From assembly GCF_001653975.1 (NCBI RefSeq), contig NZ_CP014639.1:992001-1056000 (forward strand): DNA of 64,000 nt. Reading direction: 5' to 3'. This DNA is from Candidatus Chlamydia sanziniae (GTDB lineage Bacteria > Chlamydiota > Chlamydiia > Chlamydiales > Chlamydiaceae). The notes beneath the pieces were generated by a model that saw only the letters and a list, made by a program, of their open reading frames with translations, searched no databases and had not been told where the DNA came from. Made by a program: the position numbers and the translations under genes. Positions 37,549-47,849 of this stretch are shown here, in pieces. The first letter of the stretch is position 1; every line of letters starts with the position of its first letter.

Positions 37549-39129
37549 ATGACAAAAACTGTGGAAAAACCTTTTGGAAAATTGCGCTCTTTCCTGTGGC
37601 CAATACATACGCACGAGTTAAAGAAAGTTTTGCCAATGTTCCTAATGTTCTTTTGTATTACGTTTAATTATACGATATTACGGGATACTAAAGATACTCT
37701 TATTGTAGGAGCTCCTGGTTCAGGGGCAGAAGCTATTCCTTTTATTAAATTTTGGCTTGTTGTTCCCTGTGCTGTCATTTTTATGCTCATTTATGCAAAG
37801 CTAAGTAATATTCTTAGTAAGCAAGCGTTATTTTATATGGTAATTACGCCATTTTTACTTTTCTTTGCTCTTTTCCCAACGTTAATTTATCCATTACGTG
37901 ACACTTTACACCCTACAGCCTTAGCAGATCACTTACAATCTATCCTTCCTACGGGATTTTTAGGGCTCATCGCTATATTTAGAAACTGGACGTTTGCAGC
38001 ATTTTACGTATTAGCTGAACTCTGGGGAAGCGTAATGTTATCTCTAATGTTTTGGGGATTCGCTAATGAAATTACTAAAATTAACGAAGCAAAACGTTTC
38101 TATGCTCTTTTTGGAATTGGTGCAAATGTAGCTCTCTTAGCATCAGGACGTGCAATTATTTGGGCTTCTAGACTTCGTGCTTCTATTTCAGAAGGAATTG
38201 ATCCTTGGGGTTTCTCTCTATACCTTTTGATGTCTATGGTCATAGTTTCTAGTTTTGTTATCATGCTTAGCTATTGGTGGACAAACAAACACGTTTTAAC
38301 AGATCCACGATTCTCTAATTCTACAGAAACGAAAAAAGAAGCCAAATCTACCAAACCCAAAATGAACATGAAAGAAAGCTTTGCTTATCTTGTAAGATCT
38401 CCTTACATGCTTCTGCTTGCTCTTCTAGTTATCTCCTATGGAATTTGTATTAACCTCATTGAAGTGACCTGGAAAAGTCAACTTAAGCTTCAATATCCGA
38501 ATATGAATGATTATAGCGAATTCATGGGGAATTTCTCTTTTTGGACAGGAGTAGTTTCAGTCACTGTAATGTTATTTGTTGGTGGTAATGTCATTCGCAG
38601 ATTTGGCTGGTTAACAGGAGCTTTGGTTACTCCTATTATGGTGTTCCTTACAGGTGTTGTCTTCTTTTCCCTCGTTATTTTTAGAGAACATGCTTCTGGG
38701 CTCATAGCGATGTTTGGTACCACCCCATTAATGTTAGCTGTGATTGTAGGTGCCATTCAAAATATTCTATCAAAATCAACAAAATATGCTCTTTTTGATG
38801 CAACTAAGGAAATGGCCTATATTCCCCTAGACCAAGAACAAAAAGTTAAAGGGAAAGCTGCTATTGATGTTGTTGCTGCTCGTTTTGGTAAATCTGGAGG
38901 AGCATTAATTCAGCAAGGACTCTTGGTAATTTGCGGTAGCATTGGTGCAATGACACCTCATTTAGCCATTATCCTCTTCTTCATTATTGCTATTTGGTTA
39001 GTTGCAGCAACAAAATTGAACAAACTTTTCTTAGCTCAATCTGCTCTCAGAGAAGAACAAGAAGTTGCCCCTAGTGTGAATGAAACTGTTCCTTCGGGTA
39101 ATGCTACTATCAAAAATGCTTCTTCATAG
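37549..39129 (+). CDS. npt1: ATP/ADP translocase Npt1
   Basis: Npt1 is the nucleotide transporter that exchanges host ATP for bacterial ADP and lets Chlamydia draw energy from the host cell. The 526-residue protein is a multi-pass membrane protein with about 11-12 segments. It has the family N-terminal core YTILRDTKDTLIV, then WGFANEITKI, EVTWKSQLKLQYP and KYALFDATKEMAYIPLD. The length fits the ADP/ATP-exchange type. A strong terminator lies 21 bases after the stop, so it is probably a single-gene unit. Confidence 0.97.
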   Translation: MTKTVEKPFGKLRSFLWPIHTHELKKVLPMFLMFFCITFNYTILRDTKDTLIVGAPGSGAEAIPFIKFWLVVPCAVIFMLIYAKLSNILSKQALFYMVITPFLLFFALFPTLIYPLRDTLHPTALADHLQSILPTGFLGLIAIFRNWTFAAFYVLAELWGSVMLSLMFWGFANEITKINEAKRFYALFGIGANVALLASGRAIIWASRLRASISEGIDPWGFSLYLLMSMVIVSSFVIMLSYWWTNKHVLTDPRFSNSTETKKEAKSTKPKMNMKESFAYLVRSPYMLLLALLVISYGICINLIEVTWKSQLKLQYPNMNDYSEFMGNFSFWTGVVSVTVMLFVGGNVIRRFGWLTGALVTPIMVFLTGVVFFSLVIFREHASGLIAMFGTTPLMLAVIVGAIQNILSKSTKYALFDATKEMAYIPLDQEQKVKGKAAIDVVAARFGKSGGALIQQGLLVICGSIGAMTPHLAIILFFIIAIWLVAATKLNKLFLAQSALREEQEVAPSVNETVPSGNATIKNASS

Positions 39130-39149
39130 TTTGTTGAATGCATTCTAAA

Positions 39150-39187
39150 AAAGTCTTTACTCCTATTTAGGTAAGTAGAGACTTTTA
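39150..39187 (+). terminator. intrinsic terminator of npt1
   Basis: AAAAGTCTTTACT (39150-39162) pairs with AGTAGAGACTTTT (39175-39187). This gives 13 pairs with one G-U, and the 12-base intervening stretch contains a further CCTA/TAGG pairing. The T-rich ATTTTCTTTTA follows on the plus strand. The stem's 3' arm merges into that T-rich tract. Confidence 0.85.
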
Positions 39188-39357
39188 TTTTCTTTTACAT
39201 AATTTAGATGTACGTTCAATCGGATTATTATCAAGATGCCATTTCTCCCCTATTACATTATAAAATAACATTCCCCAATGTATGTATTAAAAATACTGTT
39301 CTACATAAGAGTTACTTCAAAGGGAACAATTGAATCCAAAAATATAGAAGCAGCTAA

Positions 39358-40737
39358 TCAGATGTTGTTATCCTTAACTAGAATTGCTTCCCCAGTTTTG
39401 CGATCAAATTTATATATAGGAAATCTTTGAAACTTTGCTACCCTTAATTTGTCTATATCTAGCGAGTCTCCACAACGTTGGAACTGACGCTTATAATAAG
39501 TAGTATATTGAGATAGCTCCTTAATTAAAGCACGGGCAGGTCGTAGTTGCGGAAATGCTTGTAAACTTGCATTTATCGCAGTTTTGAATTCGCTCCATGT
39601 CATCATTGCTATGTAAGGTTCATAGGTACCGTAGAAACAGGTTGCTTTATCCAAAGCATTTGTTTTCATTAGGACTCCCAATAAACTTAATATCTGAAAA
39701 CAATTCCCTTTACTGTAATCAAAAGAACATAGCGTCATCCATTCTTCGAATTTCAGGGAAGAGATAAGCTGTGCTTGTTCCCAAGTCACATGATGGCGAC
39801 ACAAAAGAAGTAAAAAATTTATAAATCCATTAGAAGTCCAAGAAAAAGCTGAGGGTACGGGTACACTCTGTTCCCGCTTAAGGATTGGCCCCCATTTTTC
39901 TTGAAGATTCCTATATACCGTATGATAAATGGCTTTTGCCTCCACACTACTCCATTCTCCATTCATCGCATAATCACAAAGTTTTTGATACTCCAATTCT
40001 GTAAGTTCTTGAAAAACATAATAAGTTAGAGGCTGAAATATGCTCGCCTTACCTTTACAAGTATAAGCTAGTGGCCCGAGCAAACGATGGATACCTAATT
40101 CGTAATTAAAGACCTGCTCTTGTCTCCAAACAGGTTGTTCAGCAAGCAAGGAGAAGTGGAAAAGCCAATGCAAAGGACAGTGACGATCGAGCAAAGCCTC
40201 GACACTAACAAGCTGGGAGAAATCTATACCTTCTAAACGAGAATTACCGAAAGCTGCTAATTTTTTATTTAACTTTTTAAGGAAAACTTTATCATACTTG
40301 GAGAAAATTAACTTTGATTTCTGTTCTTCCCCTGATTGTTTACGCATGGCAAGAAAACATGATAATTCCTCGATATCTAGATGTTGCTCAATAACACACT
40401 CGAAAATACTTAAAGGGTAGGCATCTTTCAACACCTGAAGAAAACTATCGGGAATCTTCTGAGGAGCAGGCTTACCTAAATAATAACACACTCCCAAGAT
40501 AATTGCACTTATGAGAGCAATGAAAGATGCACATATTAAGGTACCACCAAGGATATAACTAACTGGAGCAACGCATAAAATGCCTATCAATATCCCTATA
40601 ATTGCAAAAATAACGGCTAGCGCTACTCCTAAAATTACCTTTTGTCTAATAGAAAAATCGCTGGCATATGAGTAATTACTTTCATGACTGTTTAAAAGTG
40701 TGTTTTGTGCTAGTTGTGCTAAAGGTGAAGACCTCAT
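39358..40737 (-). CDS. lineage-specific two-lobed membrane protein, family A member 2 (probably DUF1389)
   Basis: This 459-residue paralog of the proteins at 21492 and 41244 has two hydrophobic lobes near the N-terminus (about 33-55 and 60-85), followed by a long soluble domain. Shared blocks include IPDSFLQVLKDAYP, EELSCFLAMRKQ, CPLHWLFHFSLL and a Trp-containing segment near SSLKFEEWMTLCSF. The spacing of these blocks is preserved across all three proteins. The ATG at 40737 has AAAGG upstream. No export signal other than the hydrophobic domain is seen. Function is unknown; an inclusion-membrane location is inferred. Confidence 0.85.
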   Translation of the reverse strand: MRSSPLAQLAQNTLLNSHESNYSYASDFSIRQKVILGVALAVIFAIIGILIGILCVAPVSYILGGTLICASFIALISAIILGVCYYLGKPAPQKIPDSFLQVLKDAYPLSIFECVIEQHLDIEELSCFLAMRKQSGEEQKSKLIFSKYDKVFLKKLNKKLAAFGNSRLEGIDFSQLVSVEALLDRHCPLHWLFHFSLLAEQPVWRQEQVFNYELGIHRLLGPLAYTCKGKASIFQPLTYYVFQELTELEYQKLCDYAMNGEWSSVEAKAIYHTVYRNLQEKWGPILKREQSVPVPSAFSWTSNGFINFLLLLCRHHVTWEQAQLISSLKFEEWMTLCSFDYSKGNCFQILSLLGVLMKTNALDKATCFYGTYEPYIAMMTWSEFKTAINASLQAFPQLRPARALIKELSQYTTYYKRQFQRCGDSLDIDKLRVAKFQRFPIYKFDRKTGEAILVKDNNI

Positions 40738-41243
40738 AGATACCTTTAAATTACTTTAGAAAAAAAATATAACATATTTTTAATAAAAACTCTTGTTAAA
40801 AACATAAATTTCAGTATGTTAAGAAATAATCAAGTTATTCCATAAGCAGAGACTGGAACTACGAAGAAATTCGGGAAAAGGATATAAGATACATTTAGAC
40901 GTCTTACTTTTTTAAAAGATCACATCTTAAAATCCCATCAGATTCAACCATGTAATTATACTAAAAGAATTCGCAACTTTAGCTAATAAGGTGATCGGAA
41001 TTGAAGAAATATATTCTCTATCTCTCGAATACCTGCTTTTAAGAAAAAAGTTTTTTATTTTACTAATTTCTAAGGAATAGTATGTGTAAGTGTGCACTTC
41101 ATCCAATAAGGCTAAAAGGACACTTAAGAAAAAGTATTGTTTGGAATTTTTTCATAATCTAAGCATCGCACATTTTGTACTGAGTTGCTCCTTATAGTTA
41201 TACGAGTATTCACGTATTTGCTTTTATTTTGCTTACTGATTAC
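40738..41243. other. intergenic region between two family A paralogs
   Basis: This stretch of about 506 bases separates two minus-strand paralogs and should contain the promoter of the gene at 39358. It is AT-rich. The only small frame with a plausible ribosome-binding site (plus strand, about 26 codons near 41081) is too short to support. I see no repeat, decayed paralog or structure in it. Confidence 0.5.
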
Positions 41244-42599
41244 TTATGTTTCTTGAATGGCTTTAGCGAGAGACTGTCGCCTCCTTGCCCCCGTTATAAA
41301 ATTGACCGAATAAGAAGGGAAAACTCCTTCTACTTTTAGCAAGTGTTGCGTGGGCTTCCCAGATTGTATTGCTTGTGCTAAAACCGAAGAATACTGGCAA
41401 CAAAAGTCTAAAAGTAATTCTCCTTCTCCTTGTGCTGGAAAAATCGTAGGCTGATGTTCTTTTAAAGCTTTTTCTATAGTATCCAGGACCATTAAATCTA
41501 AACTAACATTGTACTTCGAACTACTCTCATCTAATACACCTAAAGCACATAGAAGACCTCCTAACGCACATATCCCGAATAAAGTAGATGGGCTTTGATC
41601 TCTGTTTCGATCTCTTGTATCTAAACAACATAGCCAATGCCAAAATTGCGGCGATGTATTAAGGATAAGATCGTACTGTGCAGTTGAATATCCATGTAAG
41701 CAAAGCAGTAGCAATTTTGAATGAAGTAATTCTGCAGTATACTCTAGCTTGAAGGGGTGGTGTGCACATTCACGTTGTGATTCTTCTATTTCGGATACAT
41801 GTTTTTGGCATGCATCTATTAGGCGATTAATGATTGTTTTCACGTTTTTATCATCCCATGTTGCTGTGCGCGCATGGCGTTCTAAACATTTTTTTTCCTC
41901 ATATGTGAGTTCTTTTAGTATACCTGGAATCGCGGGAGAAAAAATGGTCACACGTTTTAAAGCCTGACCTAAAGGCCCGAGCCAAAAATATCCAAAATCT
42001 TTTTTTGTTAACCCCTCCCGATGACAAATCTCTAAATCTCCTAAAGTCACAAACTTATATAGCCAATGTAAAGGACAATGTTGAAGTATGGTAGACTCTA
42101 AATCCGCCCATTGGTAATTTTCTAAAACTTCTTGAAGATTTTCTAGCCCAAAAGAATGTACTTTGTTTCTCGTAACTTCCGGAAGTGCGGCTAATTTTTC
42201 CACAAGAGACACCTGCATTCTTAAAACATCAATGAATGCACGTAATTCACTAATAGTCAGCTTTTGATCTTCTACAAATGAAGCAATACAATGAGAATAA
42301 ACATCCCTAATCACACGCAGAAAATCCTGAGGAATTACAGTAGAAACAGGGGGGAGTTTCTTTTCTTTGGCGATGATAAGCATGACTGTAACAATAAGTA
42401 CGACCAAAGCTAGAGCTCCTAAAATCCCTCCAACAATGTAGGAAATAGGGAAAGTGAGCAATATCAAAGCTAGAGCAACTCCTATTAAGAGAATCGTGAC
42501 AATCGCTATCTGAAATGCAATCTGCACACTTAAAGAACACGGCATACAAGAACAAGAATCCTGATTTCTTTGTATCGGGGAAATATTAGATAAACTCAT
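41244..42599 (-). CDS. lineage-specific two-lobed membrane protein, family A member 3 (probably DUF1389)
   Basis: This 451-residue paralog begins MSLSNISPIQRNQDSCSCM. It has two hydrophobic lobes (about 23-50 and 52-75), then the shared soluble domain: IPQDFLRVIRDVYSHCI, ISELRAFIDVL, CPLHWLYKFVTLGD, YFWLGPLGQALK and, later, FWHWLCCLDT. A GTG at 42605 is in frame, but the ATG at 42599 has AGAGGAG five to six bases upstream and is clearly better. Cysteines cluster near the N-terminus (CSCMPC). It is divergent from lepA. Function is unknown. Confidence 0.85.
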   Translation of the reverse strand: MSLSNISPIQRNQDSCSCMPCSLSVQIAFQIAIVTILLIGVALALILLTFPISYIVGGILGALALVVLIVTVMLIIAKEKKLPPVSTVIPQDFLRVIRDVYSHCIASFVEDQKLTISELRAFIDVLRMQVSLVEKLAALPEVTRNKVHSFGLENLQEVLENYQWADLESTILQHCPLHWLYKFVTLGDLEICHREGLTKKDFGYFWLGPLGQALKRVTIFSPAIPGILKELTYEEKKCLERHARTATWDDKNVKTIINRLIDACQKHVSEIEESQRECAHHPFKLEYTAELLHSKLLLLCLHGYSTAQYDLILNTSPQFWHWLCCLDTRDRNRDQSPSTLFGICALGGLLCALGVLDESSSKYNVSLDLMVLDTIEKALKEHQPTIFPAQGEGELLLDFCCQYSSVLAQAIQSGKPTQHLLKVEGVFPSYSVNFITGARRRQSLAKAIQET

Positions 42600-43060
42600 A
42601 CGCACTCCTCTTAAGGCAATTTCTCCGTAAGACTATAGGCTATCTGTAAATAAAAATCTCGAATTCAAAATAATTTTAATAAATCTTCAGGAAGAACTTT
42701 ATCTATTACTAGGAAATCCTTATTAACTTTATGACGTCCACCTCTATTAAAAAATAGCGAGTAGAATGTTTGGAACACACATACACAGAAGGTTTTACAA
42801 AAACTTTACGCAGGACGTTTAAGACGTGGTTAGTATACCACAAGCTTATTCTAAATAATTAATGTAATGTCCGGTTGAAACCTTGTACTTGTTTCATACA
42901 ACATGTGAACACTGTATAAATAACTAGCAAAGCCAAAACCATCTGACGCCCTATTTCTCCGCTCATCAAAAGCACAGAGCTACTCCCATACGATAAGTGG
43001 ACCAAAGAACAGACCTATAAATCACTTAAAAACAATAATTTGCAAAAATTCTTTGATAAT
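42600..43060. other. intergenic region upstream of lepA and the family A gene
   Basis: About 460 bases separate the divergent start regions. The left end carries the ribosome-binding site of the 41244 gene, and the right end abuts the lepA promoter. I see no coding character or clear repeat in between. Confidence 0.5.
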
Positions 43061-43089
43061 TTGACAAGTAAGAGATGCCTCTCTAAGAT
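43061..43089 (+). promoter_or_regulatory. sigma-66 (housekeeping) promoter candidate of lepA
   Basis: A perfect -35 hexamer TTGACA (43061-43066) is followed after exactly 17 bases by TAAGAT (43084-43089), which matches four of six positions of TATAAT. Transcription would begin near 43096, about 28 bases before the TTG at 43124. This placement excludes the longer lepA frame that starts at 43040. Confidence 0.6.
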
Positions 43090-43123
43090 AAGAATTCTAA
43101 GACAAAGAATCCTCAAGCATATT

Positions 43124-44932
43124 TTGAAAGAATATAAATTAGAAAACATCCGGAATTTTTCCATTATAGCACATATCGATCATGGGAAATCTACAATTGC
43201 AGATCGCCTCCTTGAAAGTACGAGCACTATAGAGCAAAGGGAGATGCGTGAGCAACTTTTAGATTCTATGGATCTAGAGAGAGAACGTGGAATTACTATA
43301 AAAGCACATCCTGTAACCATGACATACATGTACAAGGGAGACACCTATGAGCTTAATCTGATTGACACTCCTGGTCATGTGGATTTCTCTTATGAAGTTT
43401 CCCGATCTCTAGCTGCCTGTGAAGGAGCTCTTTTAATCGTTGATGCTGCTCAAGGTGTCCAAGCACAAAGTCTTGCCAATGTATACCTTGCACTCGAACG
43501 AGATTTGGAAATCATTCCTATATTAAATAAAATAGACCTTCCTGCTGCAGATCCTGTAAAGATTACAAAACAAATTCAAGATTACATAGGCCTAGATACT
43601 ACGCAAATCATTCTCTGCTCCGCCAAAACTGGCGAAGGTATTGATGATATCTTACACGCCATTATTAAATTCATTCCTCCGCCTCAATCCCCCCAAGAAA
43701 CAATTCTGAAAGCTTTAGTCTTCGACTCTCATTATGATCCTTATGTGGGCATTATGGTTTATGTACGAATTATTAGTGGGGAGTTGAGCAAAGGCAATCG
43801 TATTGTATTTATGTCATCAAAGGGAACTCCGTTTGAAGTCTTAGGAGTAGGAGCTTTTCTCCCTAAAGCAACTTTGATTGATGGTTCTCTATGCCCAGGT
43901 CAAGTAGGTTATTTTATTGCCAATATAAAAAAAGTTCATGAAGTGAAAATTGGAGACACTGTTACCTCTGCAAAACACCCGGCTAAAATTGCTCTTGAAG
44001 GATTTAAAGAGATCCATCCTGTAGTATTTGCTGGCATTTATCCTATAGATTCTTCTGACTTCGATGCTTTAAAAGATGCCCTGACTCGACTACAACTGAA
44101 TGACTCTGCTCTGACTATAGAACAGGAAAGTAGCCATTCTTTAGGGTTTGGTTTTCGTTGTGGTTTTTTAGGTCTTCTTCATCTCGAAATTATTTTTGAA
44201 AGAATTATCCGAGAATTTGACTTAGACATCATTGCTACAGCTCCTAGCGTTATTTATAAAGTGATCCTCAAAAACGGTAAGACTCTCCATATTGATAACC
44301 CTTCAGGATATCCCGATCCCGCGATTATTGAGGATGTGGAAGAACCTTGGGTTCAGGTGAACATCATTACCCCTCAGGAATACCTTAGCGGCATCATGAA
44401 CTTATGCTTAGACAAGCGCGGGGTTTGCATAAAAACAGAGACACTTGATCACAACCGTCTTGTACTTTCCTATGACCTCCCTTTAAACGAAATTGTCACA
44501 GATTTTAACGATAAGTTAAAATCTGTGACTAAAGGTTACGGTTCTTTTGATTATCATCTTGGAGATTACAGAAAGGGAGCCATTATAAAACTTGAAGTTC
44601 TAATCAATGAAGAACCTATAGACGCTTTCTCCTGCCTAGTTCATAGAGACAAAGCAGAATCTAGAGGGAGAAATATATGTGAAAAACTTGTAAATGTCAT
44701 TCCCCAACAATTATTTAAGATCCCTATTCAAGCTGCTATCAATAAGAAAATCGTAGCAAGAGAAACTATACGTGCTCTTTCTAAAAATGTTACTGCAAAA
44801 TGTTATGGCGGTGATATTACGAGAAAACGCAAGTTGTGGGAAAAACAGAAAAAAGGGAAAAAGCGCATGAAAGAATTCGGCAAGGTTGCCATTCCAAACA
44901 CTGCTTTTATTGAAGTACTCAAACTCGACTAG
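43124..44932 (+). CDS. lepA: elongation factor 4 LepA
   Basis: LepA is a ribosome-associated translational GTPase that back-translocates or remodels stalled ribosomes. From a TTG at 43124 the product has 602 residues, the length of other chlamydial LepA proteins, and would begin [24 protein letters not shown]. No ATG exists in frame before the GTPase domain, so a non-ATG start is required. The open frame extends to a TTG at 43040, but the promoter candidate lies inside that extension. Motifs are the P-loop [16 protein letters not shown] and NKIDLP, and the LepA-specific C-terminus with [19 protein letters not shown]. Confidence 0.95.
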   Translation: MKEYKLENIRNFSIIAHIDHGKSTIADRLLESTSTIEQREMREQLLDSMDLERERGITIKAHPVTMTYMYKGDTYELNLIDTPGHVDFSYEVSRSLAACEGALLIVDAAQGVQAQSLANVYLALERDLEIIPILNKIDLPAADPVKITKQIQDYIGLDTTQIILCSAKTGEGIDDILHAIIKFIPPPQSPQETILKALVFDSHYDPYVGIMVYVRIISGELSKGNRIVFMSSKGTPFEVLGVGAFLPKATLIDGSLCPGQVGYFIANIKKVHEVKIGDTVTSAKHPAKIALEGFKEIHPVVFAGIYPIDSSDFDALKDALTRLQLNDSALTIEQESSHSLGFGFRCGFLGLLHLEIIFERIIREFDLDIIATAPSVIYKVILKNGKTLHIDNPSGYPDPAIIEDVEEPWVQVNIITPQEYLSGIMNLCLDKRGVCIKTETLDHNRLVLSYDLPLNEIVTDFNDKLKSVTKGYGSFDYHLGDYRKGAIIKLEVLINEEPIDAFSCLVHRDKAESRGRNICEKLVNVIPQQLFKIPIQAAINKKIVARETIRALSKNVTAKCYGGDITRKRKLWEKQKKGKKRMKEFGKVAIPNTAFIEVLKLD

Positions 44933-44942
44933 CTCATTAATT

Positions 44943-44986
44943 TCATCATCCTTTTGATGATATCATCGTAGATGATCTTATTTTCT
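44943..44986. terminator. hairpin terminator region between convergent lepA and gnd
   Basis: Eleven bases after lepA an ATCATC/GATGAT repeat cluster can form two alternative stems: TCATCATC with GATGATA, or ATCATC (44962-44967) with GATGAT (44971-44976). The second is followed by TTATTTTCTTTTA on the plus strand. It can end lepA transcripts, and its position suits convergent gnd as well. Confidence 0.65.
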
Positions 44987-44987
44987 T

Positions 44988-46427
44988 TTACTTTACTCTA
45001 GTTGTTATTTTTGTCTTAACCCAATCTGTATGGTAGAACTCTCCTCGAGGACGATCATTACGTTCATAACTATGTGCACCAAAATAGTCCCTTAATCCCT
45101 GTGCCAAGGCCATGGAAGAATTTGCTGTGCGATAACCATCATAAAATGTTAGTGCTGCAGCAAAGCAAGGAACTGAGAACCCAGCGCCAATTGCTGCAAT
45201 TATGGTTCTTCGCCATCCTATTTCAGCATTACGCAAAGCAGAGCGAAAGTACTCTTGGAAAAGCAAAGACGAGTTTTCAACATGCTGAGAAAAACCTTGA
45301 TATATCTTATCTAGAAACGCACTTTGGATAATACACCCTCCACGCCATAGCAAAGCAAGCTCCCCAAGATTAATTCCCCAGTTATACTCTTCAGACGCCT
45401 TCCCCAAAAGTATGAATCCTTGAGCATAACTAATGATCTTTGAAGCATAAAGAGCGTGAAAGATATCTTGGATAAACACTGTTGAATCTCGAGGTTTTTC
45501 AAAAATTGAAGGGACGCCAGAAAAATCCTGAGATGCCTGTTTACGCACTTCCTTTTCTTCAGAAAGAAACCGCGCTAGCACTGCCTCAATAATTAAAGAT
45601 AGGGGCACACCAGAATTTAATGCATCAATAGCGATCCATTTTCCTGTACCCTTTTGTTTAACTACATCTAAAATTGTATCTATAACAGGGACGCCATCTT
45701 CATTACGTATAGCCAATACCTCAGCAGCAATACGAATTAAGTAGCTTTCTAACTCTAAATTATTCCAATCTGCAAAAATAGTTGAAATGATATCCAAAGG
45801 GAGCTGAAGATAATTTCTTAACAAACCGTAAGCCTCACAAATAAGCTGAATATCCCCATATTCTATACCATTGTGGACAGCTTTGACATAGTGGCCTGCA
45901 CCTCCCGAGCCAATCCAAGAACAACAAGGACGACCATGAACGTGTGCAGCAATCGCTTGAAACATAGAAGCTACCAGCGGCCAAGCCTCAGGATTTCCTC
46001 CAGGCATAATCGCTGGACCGTAACGAGCTCCTTCCTCTCCACCTGAAATGCCGACCCCTAAAAACAAAATCCCCTTTTCTTTAAGCTCTGTACACCGACG
46101 TTCAGAGTCTTTAAAATAACTATTCCCCCCATCAATAATCACATCACCTGGCTCCAATAAAGGTAACAGATGTTGGATAAGTTCATCGATAGGATGACCT
46201 GCTTGAATCATCAACATGACTTTTCTTGGTCTCTTTAACGATTGGACAAAGGTTTCCAAAGATTCAAAACCTAAAAGTTTTTTATCTTCAGAATGTTCCG
46301 CAAGAAATGTTCGCATTTTCTCAAGAGTCCGGTTATACACAGAAACAGAAAAACCATGGTCTCTCATGTTTAACACCAAGTTTTTTCCCATGACAGCTAA
46401 GCCTATAAGACCAATATCCGTTTGCAA
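44988..46427 (-). CDS. gnd: 6-phosphogluconate dehydrogenase, decarboxylating
   Basis: Gnd oxidises 6-phosphogluconate to ribulose 5-phosphate with NADP reduction, in the oxidative pentose phosphate pathway. The 479 residues start with the nucleotide-binding GLIGLAVMGKNLVLNM. They carry the substrate motifs DGGNSYFKDSERR, GVGISGGEEGARYGPAIMPGG and SGGAGHYVKAVHNGIEYGDI (the Lys being catalytic). Near the end come YDGYRTA and DYFGAHSYERNDRPRGEFYHTDW. The length is normal. It lies 12 bases downstream of tyrS and is presumably co-transcribed with it. Confidence 0.97.
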   Translation of the reverse strand: MQTDIGLIGLAVMGKNLVLNMRDHGFSVSVYNRTLEKMRTFLAEHSEDKKLLGFESLETFVQSLKRPRKVMLMIQAGHPIDELIQHLLPLLEPGDVIIDGGNSYFKDSERRCTELKEKGILFLGVGISGGEEGARYGPAIMPGGNPEAWPLVASMFQAIAAHVHGRPCCSWIGSGGAGHYVKAVHNGIEYGDIQLICEAYGLLRNYLQLPLDIISTIFADWNNLELESYLIRIAAEVLAIRNEDGVPVIDTILDVVKQKGTGKWIAIDALNSGVPLSLIIEAVLARFLSEEKEVRKQASQDFSGVPSIFEKPRDSTVFIQDIFHALYASKIISYAQGFILLGKASEEYNWGINLGELALLWRGGCIIQSAFLDKIYQGFSQHVENSSLLFQEYFRSALRNAEIGWRRTIIAAIGAGFSVPCFAAALTFYDGYRTANSSMALAQGLRDYFGAHSYERNDRPRGEFYHTDWVKTKITTRVK

Positions 46428-46439
46428 TGTTTACCCTCC

Positions 46440-47681
46440 CTATACCATTAGATGTAGAACAAACTTTCGCTTTTTACCATACGCGAGTAGTATATAGCAG
46501 TTATAACAAATCTGGTCTTCTTCACAAACACTTTGTCCATTCTCAACTGGAGTGTTATTCACGTACAGACCCTTTTGTTCAATTAACCTACGGGCCTCTC
46601 CTTTAGAGCCACATAAGCCTGCAGAAACAACAAGATCCATCCACCGTTTCCCTATGACCTCGACTTTTTTTAAAGAAATTCCTAACCCACTTCTTAGAAG
46701 CTGCTGAAAATCTCGCTCAGACAAGGAGGAAAAACTCCCAGGATGCGTACTTTGGGTTAAAGACTGAGCTTCTGTAAGCCCTGTGTTTCCGTGGATAGCA
46801 TACAGGATATTTTGAATAACAATTTTTTTTACCCCTATAGGATCTGTATAAAACTGCGTGTCTAACTCCATAATTTCTTCGTTACTTAGTAAAGTCAGAG
46901 TTCGAGCAATCTTAGGAATATCGCTATCAGGTAAACGAAGAAAATACTGGTATAAGTCATAAGGAGACGTCAACTGAGGGTCTAGCCATACAGTCCCCGA
47001 CTCCGTTTTCCCAAGTTTCTTTCCCTGAGCATCTGTAAGTAAGGGGTAAGTCAAACCGTATGCATGTCCTAATCCCTTACGACGAATAAAATCTATACCT
47101 GAAGTAATGTTGCCCCATTGATCGCTACCCCCGCATTGTAAAAGTATTCCGTATTGCTTACGTAAATAATAAAAGTCATAAGATTGTAAGAGTAAATAGC
47201 TAAATTCCGTATAGCTCATGCCCTCATCTGCATGTACCCGCTGTTTTATGGTATCCTTAGCCAACATTTGTCCCAGACGGAAATGCTTTCCTATATCCCT
47301 TAAAAAATCAATGAGGCGAAACTCTTGAAACCAATCCGCATTATTTACAATGCAAACGCCGGGTAAATAATGCGCAAGACATCGGATAATTTTTTTACTA
47401 TTATCCAAAACCTCGTGTCTCTCAAGTAAAGAACGCTCGCTGCTTTTCCCTGAAGGATCCCCCACCATACCTGTAGCCCCGCCAACTAAAGCCATAGGTG
47501 TGATTCCTTGTTCTGCGAGCCTTTTCAAAAAACAAATCCCGATCCAATGACCGATATGTAAGGCCGGTGCTGTAGGATCAAATCCTAAATATGCAGATAA
47601 AGGCCCTTCAAATGAGTCTAGCCCTGCAGAAAAATCTTCAAGAACTCCACGAGTTTTTAAATACTGTAGCCATGCCTGCAT
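46440..47681 (-). CDS. tyrS: tyrosyl-tRNA synthetase
   Basis: TyrS charges tRNA-Tyr. The 413-residue class I enzyme shows the HIGH motif in [10 protein letters not shown] and the KMSKS counterpart [15 protein letters not shown], the usual form in bacterial TyrRS. The tyrosine-site stretch is [10 protein letters not shown], and [11 protein letters not shown] follows. An S4-type RNA-binding domain is at the C-terminus (about 340-405). The length is normal. It precedes gnd on the same strand. Confidence 0.97.
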   Translation of the reverse strand: MQAWLQYLKTRGVLEDFSAGLDSFEGPLSAYLGFDPTAPALHIGHWIGICFLKRLAEQGITPMALVGGATGMVGDPSGKSSERSLLERHEVLDNSKKIIRCLAHYLPGVCIVNNADWFQEFRLIDFLRDIGKHFRLGQMLAKDTIKQRVHADEGMSYTEFSYLLLQSYDFYYLRKQYGILLQCGGSDQWGNITSGIDFIRRKGLGHAYGLTYPLLTDAQGKKLGKTESGTVWLDPQLTSPYDLYQYFLRLPDSDIPKIARTLTLLSNEEIMELDTQFYTDPIGVKKIVIQNILYAIHGNTGLTEAQSLTQSTHPGSFSSLSERDFQQLLRSGLGISLKKVEVIGKRWMDLVVSAGLCGSKGEARRLIEQKGLYVNNTPVENGQSVCEEDQICYNCYILLAYGKKRKFVLHLMV

Positions 47682-47849
47682 AAATTACAACCCTCTACTC
47701 TATACGCATTTACACACATTATCTTATTCATAAAAGTGCTTATATGCAAGGTTAGCACGTCCAATGGAAATAAAGAAAAGATTCGATGGTAGAAGAAAAA
47801 TACTCTAGTGTACTATGAAACTTTGTTTCTTCATTTTTTTAGAGGGTCT

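Noticed and set aside
41081-41161. A frame of about 26 codons with AAGGA before its ATG in the gap between two family A paralogs
   Set aside because: It is too short, has no recognisable feature, and AT-rich gaps give such frames often. It stands alone with no paired structure or neighbour to support it.
43040-43123. A 28-residue N-terminal extension of LepA from a TTG
   Set aside because: The extension contains a consensus-like promoter and does not match the LepA N-terminus. The TTG at 43124 gives the family length.
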